A stretch of 45,765 nucleotides of DNA from positions 1 through 45,765 of the IMG/VR virus record IMGVR_UViG_3300036845_000176. One strand, 5' to 3'. The translations under genes and the position numbers were made by a program. This stretch comes from a virus. Each line of letters starts with the position of its first letter. The stretch's first letter is position 1. This document shows, piece after piece, positions 40,653-45,765 of the stretch. Under the pieces are notes generated by a model, which saw nothing but the letters and a program-made list of their open reading frames with translations, was not told the origin of the DNA and did no database searches.

Positions 40653-40672
40653 GTCGCTATTGGGGTGCGGAA

Positions 40673-40987
40673 TTAGCCAGTGCGACCGCGGCGCAGAGCT
40701 TCGATCGTAGCGGCGATCACGTTGGCCTCAGATGTCGTCAAGCCGTCGACCATGGTCTCAAGTGCCCCGGGCGCCGGCGGCTCACCCTTGCCCTTTAGAA
40801 GCCAACGGCAGGGCACTTTAAGCAGATCGGCCAAATCTACGATCTTGTCGATATCCGGCCGCTCTGCATCACGCTCCCACTGCGACACGGCCTGGTCGGT
40901 CACGCCAAAATGCGCGCCGACGTCTTTCTGCGTCAGTTTCGGCTGTAGTCGCTCACGGGCAGCTTTGATGCGAGTTCCTAAAGTCAT
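40673..40987 (-). CDS. CI-like lysogeny repressor
   Basis: A 104-residue protein with an N-terminal XRE-type helix-turn-helix (RIKAARERLQPKLTQKDVGAHFGVTDQAVSQWERD, 6-40) and a short helical C-terminus. There is no LexA-like peptidase domain, so induction would not go through RecA cleavage of this protein. It lies between two operator clusters. A TATGAT -10 (40994-40999 on the minus strand) with TTGCGC 16 bases further places the transcript start on the A of the ATG, so the message may be leaderless, as for lambda cI. Confidence 0.85.
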   Translation of the reverse strand: MTLGTRIKAARERLQPKLTQKDVGAHFGVTDQAVSQWERDAERPDIDKIVDLADLLKVPCRWLLKGKGEPPAPGALETMVDGLTTSEANVIAATIEALRRGRTG

Positions 40988-40999
40988 TTCAACATCATA

Positions 41000-41057
41000 A
41001 AGCACTGCTTTAGGCGCGCAATGAAGCTTTGCTTGACTTTGAGGTAAAGCTATGCTT
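41000..41057. promoter_or_regulatory. Right operator region, three AAGCnnnGCTT sites
   Basis: AAGCACTGCTT (41000-41010), AAGCTTTGCTT (41024-41034) and AAGCTATGCTT (41047-41057) have centres at 41005, 41029 and 41052, spaced 24 and 23 bases as in lambdoid operators. The first overlaps the repressor -10 region. The last overlaps TATGCT, a likely -10 for the cro gene. The layout predicts a CI/Cro switch. Confidence 0.87.
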
Positions 41058-41069
41058 GAGCTATGAGCC

Positions 41070-41285
41070 ATGAGCGACAAAACAGAAGCATTGAAGCGCG
41101 CGGTCGAGAGTGTCGGTGGCCAGGCCAAGTTTGCCCGCGCCGTTGGCGTCACCGCACAGGCCGTCTCGCAATGGGACGAAGTCCCGCCCCTTCGGGTCTT
41201 GGTAGTCGAGCGCGTGTCGGGTGTTTCCAGGCACGAGTTGCGACCCGACTTGTATCCGCTGGAGCCCGCCGAGGTCCGCGCATGA
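41070..41285 (+). CDS. Cro-like (YdaS-type) regulator
   Basis: A 71-residue helix-turn-helix protein (LKRAVESVGGQAKFARAVGVTAQAVSQW) ending in VSRHELRPDLYP, the signature of YdaS/Cro-like proteins. It is divergent from the CI-like gene and preceded by three operators. It probably binds the same operators and commits the phage to lytic growth. The TSS is expected within a few bases of the start. Confidence 0.85.
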   Translation: MSDKTEALKRAVESVGGQAKFARAVGVTAQAVSQWDEVPPLRVLVVERVSGVSRHELRPDLYPLEPAEVRA

Positions 41286-41380
41286 TCCTCCAGTCGGATG
41301 ATGTTGTCCGCCATTCCCATTCCGGCCTCTGCTTGCAGGTGAGGGAACAGCCAAGCACAACTGTCGGGTATGCGACATTA

Positions 41381-41404
41381 AATTGTGACTCTCCGAACAC
41401 AATT
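41381..41404. promoter_or_regulatory. Inverted repeat AATTGTG-N10-CACAATT
   Basis: Two perfect 7-bp half-sites separated by 10 bases lie in the 241-base gap between the Cro-like gene and the 41527 gene. The spacing suits a dimeric regulator. No other feature is clear in this gap, which probably carries the leader or a second promoter of the rightward operon. Confidence 0.5.
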
Positions 41405-41526
41405 CGATGCTGCGTGGCGGCCGGGGCACGCTCCAAAAGTAGCAAATCAGGTTCCGCAGTTTTGTCTCGAATTCTATCGACATTTTTTCATCCAGTAGTG
41501 TTTGCGTTGAGTGAGGGAGTAGTTCC

Positions 41527-41811
41527 ATGCGTGCTTTGTACGAAGGTTCCGCTCGCCGGAACATTGAAAGCGAACGATCAATCGTCGATGGCGACGAACA
41601 ATTGTTCGGATCGGTACTTTCTCAAGTCGCCAGAACACTTTGGCCCCACAAAACCGCCGCGAATATTGCCGCCTGCGCCAATTGTTCGGTGCGTGCTGCG
41701 GAGTTTTATCTCGCTGGCGAGCGCGATTGGTCGGGCGATGCAATCGCTGCGATCGTCGCTGAAATCCTCAAGCGCCACTCAATGCGAAACGTCTCGGTCC
41801 GTGCACGGTAA
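41527..41811 (+). CDS. Conserved early regulator-like protein
   Basis: A 94-residue protein. The core FGSVLSQVARTLWPHKTAANIAACANCSVRAAEFYLAGERDWSGDAIAAIVAEILKRH (about 27-84) is a helical, helix-turn-helix-like domain often seen in Hyphomicrobiales prophages after the Cro gene. It may act like CII, but this is inference. GGGAG precedes the ATG. Confidence 0.65.
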   Translation: MRALYEGSARRNIESERSIVDGDEQLFGSVLSQVARTLWPHKTAANIAACANCSVRAAEFYLAGERDWSGDAIAAIVAEILKRHSMRNVSVRAR

Positions 41812-41896
41812 GACCCGCCGCGCGTTCTAGCCTGCCAGTAATGTAAGCGTACCGCGTCTCCGCCGGCGAGTTGCCGAGCATCACCGGAGACCAATC

Positions 41897-42076
41897 ATGC
41901 TCAAGCTGCCGAACCCCTGGATCACCAATCCGGATCGCCGCTTCACGCTCGACGAGGATGCGTTCATGGACGCCATCGAGCCGGCGCCGGCGTTCATCCG
42001 TGCGCCGCGGCCGGAATATCTGGCGGCGGTCGAGATCATGCCGATCGTCGAGTTGATCGGGAGCTATGCCCGATGA
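41897..42076 (+). CDS. 59-residue hypothetical protein
   Basis: A short gene with GGAGA upstream whose stop overlaps the RusA start (ATGA). The product is acidic and Pro-rich (MLKLPNPWITNPDRRFTLDEDAFMDAIEPAPAF). Unknown function, but its coupling to rusA supports translation. Confidence 0.6.
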   Translation: MLKLPNPWITNPDRRFTLDEDAFMDAIEPAPAFIRAPRPEYLAAVEIMPIVELIGSYAR

Positions 42077-42489
42077 CCCTGCCCGATTTTGCGGACCCGC
42101 CGTTTGCGTGCCCGCCTGACGACCCGATGATTGGCGGTATTGTCCTGGATCTGCCGATGCCGCCGAGTGTCAACCGCATCTGGCGCGCCAATCGCGCTGG
42201 ACCGAAACAGGTCAGTATCAGCCCCGAATATGCGGCGTGGAAGCGGCACGCCGACCAGATGGTGCTGCAGATGGCACAATTCCGCGGGCTCAAGACCATC
42301 GTCGGCAAGTTCGAGGCCAAGATCGTATTGAAGCGCTGCAGGGGCGACCTGGACAACCGGGCGAAGGGTGTACTGGATTTTCTGCAAAGCCGCGCCGTCG
42401 TGGTCGATGACAAATACTGCGAACGGCTGACGCTCGAATGGGGCGACGCGCCGCATGGATGCCGAGTGACTGTGAGGGCGTGCGTATGA
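42073..42489 (+). CDS. rusA: RusA-like Holliday junction resolvase
   Basis: A 138-residue endonuclease that cuts four-way junctions during replication or recombination. LPMPPSVNRIW (27-37), DLDNRAKGVLDFLQ (92-105) and VVDDKYCERL (110-119) are the RusA motifs; D92, D94 and D112/D113 would bind metal. It overlaps both neighbours by four bases in the rightward early operon. Confidence 0.9.
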   Translation: MTLPDFADPPFACPPDDPMIGGIVLDLPMPPSVNRIWRANRAGPKQVSISPEYAAWKRHADQMVLQMAQFRGLKTIVGKFEAKIVLKRCRGDLDNRAKGVLDFLQSRAVVVDDKYCERLTLEWGDAPHGCRVTVRACV

Positions 42490-43064
42490 CCATCACCGAG
42501 GCGATTCCCGTCAAATCTCATTCATGGCAGCGCGAGGCGCAAGAGCATTACGTCGAGCCTTTTTGGTGCAGCGAGCGGCTGTTCCAGGAGGAGAAGTTCG
42601 AAGGCCCGGTATGGGATCCTTGCTGTGGGTTTGGTCGCATTCCGGATTCCGCGATCAAGGCCGGGCTTCCTGCGATGGGCACCGATATCGTTGACCGCGG
42701 ATATCGCGAGTTCGAAGGTGTGCGAGATTTTCTGACGGCGACGAGCGACAATATCCCGAACATCGTCTGTAACCCGCCGTTTAATATCGCGGGGCGGTTT
42801 GCTCGCCATGCGATCGATCTGCCGGGCGTGCAGAAGGTCGCGATGATCTTCCCGACGGCGCGCCTCAACGCCGCTCACTGGGTACAGGGAACGCCGCTGG
42901 CGCGTGTCTGGCTGATGACGCCGCGCCCGTCGATGCCGCCAGGGCACACAATCACGGCCGGCCAGAAGCCCGGTGGCGGCAAGATGGATTTCTGCTGGCT
43001 GGTGTGGACCAAGGGGCGTATTGGGCCGGCCGATCTGCGGTGGCTGCGGAGGGATGCGGCTTGA
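42486..43064 (+). CDS. DNA methyltransferase-like protein (second)
   Basis: A 192-residue protein with DPCCGFGR (44-51) as SAM loop and NPPF (96-99) as catalytic motif, so an adenine- or N4-cytosine-type DNA methyltransferase. The fold resembles the 34361 gene but the two are distant. It may modify phage DNA during replication. It overlaps rusA (ATGA) and the next gene (TTGA). Confidence 0.8.
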   Translation: MTITEAIPVKSHSWQREAQEHYVEPFWCSERLFQEEKFEGPVWDPCCGFGRIPDSAIKAGLPAMGTDIVDRGYREFEGVRDFLTATSDNIPNIVCNPPFNIAGRFARHAIDLPGVQKVAMIFPTARLNAAHWVQGTPLARVWLMTPRPSMPPGHTITAGQKPGGGKMDFCWLVWTKGRIGPADLRWLRRDAA

Positions 43065-43711
43065 CCCCGATCGCCAAAATGGTCGCCGAGATGCTCGCCA
43101 AGGGCGTCGATCACGAGGTCATTTTGCTGGCCGTGAGCACCGCTGAGCAGATCGCAATTCCACGGAATTCCGTGGAAAGTGCGGAGGAAAAACGCAAGCG
43201 AAAAGACCGGGAGCGCAAACGCCTTTCCAAGGAAATTCCCGGGAATTCCACGGAAATTCCACGGAACGCAGAAAACGCCCCTCTCTCTTCCTCTCTTCCT
43301 GTTTCTTCTAATCAGGAAAGTAAAAAGGAAAGTAAGAGAGAGGCAAATCGCGGGTCGCGCTTGCCGGATGACTGGCAGCCCTCACCCGAGGACCGAGACG
43401 CGGCAATCGCGGCCCTCGGCGCCGGCAGGGCGGCCGACGAGCTCGCAAAATTCCGGGACCACTGGAAAGCACAGCCTGGATCGAAGGGCGTGAAATCCGA
43501 TTGGCAAGCCACTTGGCGCAACTGGTATCGGCGCGCCGTCGAATATGGAGCGAAAAACAATGGGCGACGAACCGTACACGACGCAGCGCGCGACCTCCAC
43601 GAAAACCTCCTCGACAGGATCGCGCAGTTCGACGAGCCCGCACCACGCAGCTTACGCAGCCCAGAGGGCTCGGATGTTGTTCGGCTGCTACCGGCGCGGG
43701 GACGCGAATGA
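43061..43711 (+). CDS. Replication initiator-like protein
   Basis: A 216-residue protein starting at TTG 43061 (TTGA overlap, GGAGGG upstream). Residues 1-30 form a small helical domain, 30-95 a Ser/Asn/Lys-rich linker, and the C-terminal part LPDDWQPSPEDRD...FRDHWKAQPGSKGVKSDWQATWRNWYRRA is the conserved tail of phage replication proteins of the lambda O/DnaT-like type. The linker is encoded by palindromic and iterated repeats (43156-43266), as expected for an origin inside its initiator gene. Confidence 0.7.
   Translation: MTPIAKMVAEMLAKGVDHEVILLAVSTAEQIAIPRNSVESAEEKRKRKDRERKRLSKEIPGNSTEIPRNAENAPLSSSLPVSSNQESKKESKREANRGSRLPDDWQPSPEDRDAAIAALGAGRAADELAKFRDHWKAQPGSKGVKSDWQATWRNWYRRAVEYGAKNNGRRTVHDAARDLHENLLDRIAQFDEPAPRSLRSPEGSDVVRLLPARGRE
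43156..43266 (+). repeat. Palindromic/iterated repeats, probable replication origin
   Basis: TTCCACGGAATTCCGTGGAA (43158-43177) is a perfect 20-bp palindrome. At 43231-43266 stand GGAAATTCCCGGGAATTCC and two more AATTCCACGGAA units. All share AATTCC-CGG, are clustered within 111 bases, and lie inside the replication gene. Iterons within the initiator gene mark the origin in lambda-like phages. Confidence 0.75.
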
Positions 43712-44243
43712 TCCCGAGACATACGTCGCGGCAATAGGCGCGGTGCTGGCGCGCTACGATGCCGATCTGATCCGCGAGGTGACGGACCCTAACACGGGCA
43801 TCCAGACCACCGAAAAGCACATGACGTTCATGCCGCAATCCGGCGAGCTGAAGGTCTATTGCGAGGGCGTGGCGGCTCGCAAGGAGCGGCTGCAGCGGCT
43901 CGGTGCACTGCCGGCGCCGGACTTCAGCCGCGCGCGATTGGCGGCGCCGGAGAGGCAGCCCGGCGATAAGGCGACGGTGTTCGTCCCGGCCTCGAACTCG
44001 AACTATCCGGCATTCCTGGAGTGGTCGAAGCGCGCGGATACCGATCCGCGATTGTTCAAATTCGAGGAGCGGCCGGGCGTCTGGGTGTCATACGACACAT
44101 GGGAAAACCGAAAGATGGCCACGCGACCGCGCACCGAGGCCACCATGCCGCGGCTGGAGCTCAGCGAGGATGCATTGCGCGCGATGGCCAGCCGCGACGC
44201 CGAGCGGAATCGCACCCTGCCCGTCGACCAGGCGGCCAAATGA
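43560..44243 (+). CDS. Phage replication-associated protein (unknown family)
   Basis: A 227-residue protein. Central FGCYRRGDANDPETYVAAIGAVLARYDADLIREVTDPNTGIQT is of a type common after replication initiators in Hyphomicrobiales prophages and may be a lambda P-like partner. The ATG at 43560 has GGAG eight bases upstream and overlaps the previous gene by 152 bases in another frame. A later Met near 43671 would reduce this overlap. Confidence 0.58.
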   Translation: MGDEPYTTQRATSTKTSSTGSRSSTSPHHAAYAAQRARMLFGCYRRGDANDPETYVAAIGAVLARYDADLIREVTDPNTGIQTTEKHMTFMPQSGELKVYCEGVAARKERLQRLGALPAPDFSRARLAAPERQPGDKATVFVPASNSNYPAFLEWSKRADTDPRLFKFEERPGVWVSYDTWENRKMATRPRTEATMPRLELSEDALRAMASRDAERNRTLPVDQAAK

Positions 44244-44770
44244 CCGCGCCGATCCGCAGCACGCCGGAGTTGATGCATGGAGAGGTGATCGCGATCGTGC
44301 GCCGGCATCAGGATTTCACCGACGTGTTCCGGGTGATGAAGGAGCGGCTCGGGCTCACGAACGAGTTCTGCGATGATGTCGGCGGGCTGACCAAGGGCCA
44401 CACGGACAAGGTGCTTGGGCCGAGTGAATCCAAGGCATGGGGCCCGGTGGTGTTCGACCTGTTCTGCCAGATGTTCGCCATCGAGTTTCACGTCAGGGTC
44501 GATATGGACGCGGTGAAACGGATGGAAGCAGTGTGGGAAGGGCGGGAGCGGCCGCTTTATCCAAATGCCAGGATCGCGCGCATCAGCAAGAAACTGATAG
44601 AACGCGCGAAACCCCATGTTTTAAAGGATTTCTCAAGCCTCGGTAATGCCGCCCGCAATGCCATGCTTCCCGGCGAGCATCGGAGCAAGATTGCCCGAAA
44701 AGCCGCCAAAGCACGCTGGCGCAAGAAGCGCTCTAAGGCCGCTCGTTCAGCAGCCTGCGCCATATCTTGA
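44240..44770 (+). CDS. Putative DNA-binding regulator
   Basis: A 176-residue protein. LTNEFCDDVGGLTKGHTDKVLGPSESKAWGPVVFDLFCQMF (about 35-77) resembles helix-turn-helix regulators in alphaproteobacterial phages, and the C-terminal 40 residues are very basic. As the last clear gene of the rightward early operon it could be the late-gene activator, which is inference. It overlaps the convergent gene at 44733 by 38 bases. Confidence 0.6.
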   Translation: MTAPIRSTPELMHGEVIAIVRRHQDFTDVFRVMKERLGLTNEFCDDVGGLTKGHTDKVLGPSESKAWGPVVFDLFCQMFAIEFHVRVDMDAVKRMEAVWEGRERPLYPNARIARISKKLIERAKPHVLKDFSSLGNAARNAMLPGEHRSKIARKAAKARWRKKRSKAARSAACAIS

Positions 44771-44936
44771 CCAGCCGTTGCTTGCGCGCCTGATCCACGC
44801 TCATCCCGCGCGACGCACACCATCTGCGGATCAAATGCCGGCTGACGCCTGCATGTTGTGCCGCCTCGGGCACGGTCATCAGTCCCATGGATATCGCCAG
44901 CAGCACCGCGCGCTTCGCCTCGGGGTCTTTCCTCAT
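44733..44936 (-). CDS. Small helix-turn-helix protein
   Basis: A 67-residue basic protein with LLAISMGLMTVPEAAQHAGVSRHLIRRWCASRGMS, a clear helix-turn-helix. It is antisense at the end of the rightward operon. The palindrome GTTCACGAACGTGAAC touches its start codon, suggesting autorepression. A GTG at 44942 is an alternative start. Confidence 0.65.
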   Translation of the reverse strand: MRKDPEAKRAVLLAISMGLMTVPEAAQHAGVSRHLIRRWCASRGMSVDQARKQRLVKIWRRLLNERP

Positions 44937-44952
44937 GTTCACGAACGTGAAC
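44937..44952 (-). promoter_or_regulatory. Palindrome GTTCACGAACGTGAAC at the start of the HTH gene
   Basis: Two 7-bp arms (GTTCACG/CGTGAAC) with two central A stand directly upstream of ATG 44936. No Shine-Dalgarno is present. It is probably an operator for the encoded protein. Confidence 0.6.
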
Positions 44953-45094
44953 TCGCAATTTCACCAGATCAACGCACCACAAAACCAGCCAAAATGCAGG
45001 AAATGCCCATAAACATTGAACAAGTGCTCGGTGCGTTGATAGCGATCGCAAACACGCATATCACCCATCGCGCGGCCCGCATCGCGCCCGCACG

Positions 45095-45115
45095 CTTCTC
45101 TCGTTTAGAGAGAAG
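45095..45115 (+). other. Perfect 8-bp stem-loop
   Basis: CTTCTCTC and GAGAGAAG pair perfectly around GTTTA. There is no T-run, so it is not a normal terminator. It may be an mRNA processing or stability element in the 264-base stretch (44937-45200) that otherwise holds no convincing gene. Confidence 0.5.
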
Positions 45116-45200
45116 TCTGTCCGCAGGGACGAGGACCACGACGAAGCGCAACGCGCGAGGATGTGCTATCGTCACGGACAGACCATCAGAGATCGGCACA

Positions 45201-45359
45201 ATGGACAATCTTGACAAACGTCTGCGCAACCCGCCGTGGATCGAGAGCGATGGTCAACGCCTCATCCTCGATCCTGAAGCGGTCCCAACGCTGCTCGAAC
45301 AGGCAGCCAACGAGATCAAGCGGCTGAATGACCTGTTGCATAAGCTGGCGAGCAATTGA
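45201..45359 (+). CDS. 52-residue hypothetical protein
   Basis: A small acidic helical protein (MDNLDKRLRNPPWIESDGQRLILDPEAVPTLLEQAANEIKRL). Its sequence looks like a conserved small phage protein with a C-terminal coiled coil. The ribosome site is weak, and an in-frame ATG at 45003 would make a longer, less protein-like product. Confidence 0.5.
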   Translation: MDNLDKRLRNPPWIESDGQRLILDPEAVPTLLEQAANEIKRLNDLLHKLASN

Positions 45360-45388
45360 CCTCATCGTCCCAATGCACCCGATAACGA

Positions 45389-45411
45389 GTGTGAGTGACG
45401 TCACATCACAC
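45389..45411. repeat. Inverted repeat around GTGACGTCAC
   Basis: A perfect 10-bp palindrome GTGACGTCAC (45395-45404) is flanked by TGTGA on the left and TCACA on the right, giving a near-symmetric 23-bp site. It lies in the non-coding stretch before terS and looks like a protein-binding site, possibly for the small terminase or a regulator. Confidence 0.55.
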
Positions 45412-45441
45412 AACGTCTGCTCGCACATGCAGCATTCCAGC

Positions 45442-45475
45442 GTGTCAGTCACCGGCTCTGACACGTGACTGACAC
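45442..45475. repeat. 11-bp inverted repeat GTGTCAGTCAC / GTGACTGACAC
   Basis: Two perfect 11-bp arms (45442-45452 and 45465-45475) are separated by 12 bases that contain a further TGACAC half-site. There is no T-run, so it is not an intrinsic terminator. Position upstream of terS suggests a binding or packaging site. Confidence 0.6.
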
Positions 45476-45622
45476 AGCCATCAGCCAAGCTATTGATATC
45501 GCTGCGTATGTGCTCCCTTGATGAGGGACTATGCGTTAATGCGCTGTTAAATCGGTGCCTGGTCGACGGGTTAAATGCTGGTATTCATGCGCGAATGCTG
45601 GGGTTTGAGCCCTCGAAAGACC

Positions 45623-45643
45623 GGGGAGGGGTGGGGGTGGGGG
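45623..45643 (+). promoter_or_regulatory. G-quadruplex motif upstream of terS
   Basis: Four runs of four or five G are separated by single bases (GGGG-A-GGGG-T-GGGGG-T-GGGGG), a textbook intramolecular quadruplex pattern with one-base loops. The last run is also the first five bases of the window. It lies about 130 bp before the terS start. Confidence 0.7.
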
Positions 45644-45765
45644 CGATCTCAGCCACGCCCGCGATAATCGACATCCCCTTGATCTTTCGCGGCTTCTTCA
45701 AAAATTTCGGCGGCTTTTCTGGAAAATCTCATGGTGCGTTGTTCGGTTCTGCCTGATCCGTAACT
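45639..45765. repeat. Terminal direct repeat, second copy
   Basis: This is an exact copy of bases 1-127, including the GGTGCGTTGTT element at 45733 that precedes terS. It starts inside a run of G residues that is the last G-tract of a quadruplex motif (45623-45643), so the assembly was cut exactly at that structure. Confidence 0.95.

Larger units (their letters stand above)
45360..45638. other. Non-coding region upstream of terS, possible cos/pac site
   Basis: No convincing gene lies between the stop at 45359 and terS at 135 across the seam (about 410 bases). The stretch holds two inverted-repeat structures (45389-45411 and 45442-45475), two GTTAAAT repeats near 45550-45580, a G-quadruplex motif (45623-45643) and a late element at 95. 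In many tailed phages the packaging site lies beside terS, so this is the best candidate for cos or pac. The assignment rests on position and repeat content only. Confidence 0.45.

Noticed and set aside
41063-41830. Plus-strand 255-codon frame across cro and the 41527 gene (also from ATG 41282)
   Set aside because: It overlaps two well-supported genes in another frame and its product is Ser/Arg-rich without motifs.
45030-45042. GGTGCGTTGATAG, resembling the late element
   Set aside because: Only the first nine bases match, no gene starts at the usual distance, and the flanks do not fit.
44969-45229. Minus-strand 86-codon frame in the 45 kb region
   Set aside because: No ribosome site, unusual composition, crosses the start of the 45201 gene.
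45580-45640. tRNA-like T-arm (GGGTTTGAGCCC)
   Set aside because: No matching acceptor, D or anticodon arms could be drawn.
45493-45756. Open frame running across the seam into the terS leader
   Set aside because: No ribosome site, it runs through the quadruplex (Gly-Val repeats), the late element and the packaging region; it ends before terS. A 27-codon minus frame from 94 was rejected for similar reasons.
1-45765. CRISPR array, IS element, phage RNA or DNA polymerase
   Set aside because: Searched by eye on both strands; no regularly spaced repeats, transposase or polymerase motifs were found.

Overview
The window is a complete, circularly closed genome of a temperate phage with a T7/BPP-1-like short-tailed (podovirus) virion. 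The first 127 bases are repeated exactly as the last 127 (45639-45765), the usual sign of a circular contig cut at an arbitrary point, so the unique length is 45,638 bp. High GC, GC-rich third codon positions, the GH108 endolysin and the small-gene families point to an alphaproteobacterial host, probably Hyphomicrobiales (Bradyrhizobium/Rhodopseudomonas-like). The host is inferred from composition and family resemblance only. I see no tRNA, CRISPR array or insertion sequence, and no phage RNA or DNA polymerase.

Layout. (1) 0.1-31.1 kb, + strand, late genes: terS, terL, small genes, portal, HNH endonuclease, Bbp19-like protein, scaffold, major capsid, jelly-roll cement, decoration-like proteins, a large glycosidase-like tail protein, tail tubular A- and B-like proteins, internal virion proteins, two tail fibre/tailspike proteins with signal peptides, then lysis genes (GH108 endolysin, several holin-like membrane proteins) with a second HNH endonuclease. 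Two genes lie antisense inside this block: a SAM methyltransferase (13602-14453) and a 29-residue membrane peptide (28059-28148). (2) 31.1-40.6 kb, - strand, leftward early/lysogeny operon: many small and zinc-ribbon proteins, integrase with an excisionase-like partner, an adenine-type DNA methyltransferase, a MazG-like protein, a Sak4-type recombinase ATPase with an exonuclease VIII-like nuclease, and one + strand CopG-type repressor at 37.8 kb with its own operators. (3) 40.6-41.3 kb, immunity region: CI-like repressor and Cro-like protein facing away from each other, with five copies of the operator AAGCnnnGCTT. (4) 41.5-45.4 kb, + strand, rightward early operon: regulator, RusA resolvase, second DNA methyltransferase, a replication protein whose gene contains palindromic/iterated repeats (probable origin), and further putative regulators. 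(5) 45.36 kb across the seam to position 134: non-coding, with inverted repeats and a G-quadruplex motif just before terS, a plausible packaging (cos/pac) region.

How it works together. CI would shut both early promoters, whose 30-bp cores differ at only five positions. On induction the leftward operon supplies recombination and excision, and the rightward operon supplies replication. The late genes have no recognisable phage RNA polymerase but carry a dispersed 13-bp element, GGTGCGTTGCTGG, at eight places. These copies stand in front of terS, near the capsid gene, before tail tubular A, before both signal-peptide tail genes and before the lysis genes. Two copies sit just where transcription would need restarting: 8 bp after a strong terminator, and right after the antisense methyltransferase gene. 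Several copies lie 40-41 bases before an ATG that has no Shine-Dalgarno sequence. This element is the most promising undescribed system in the window.
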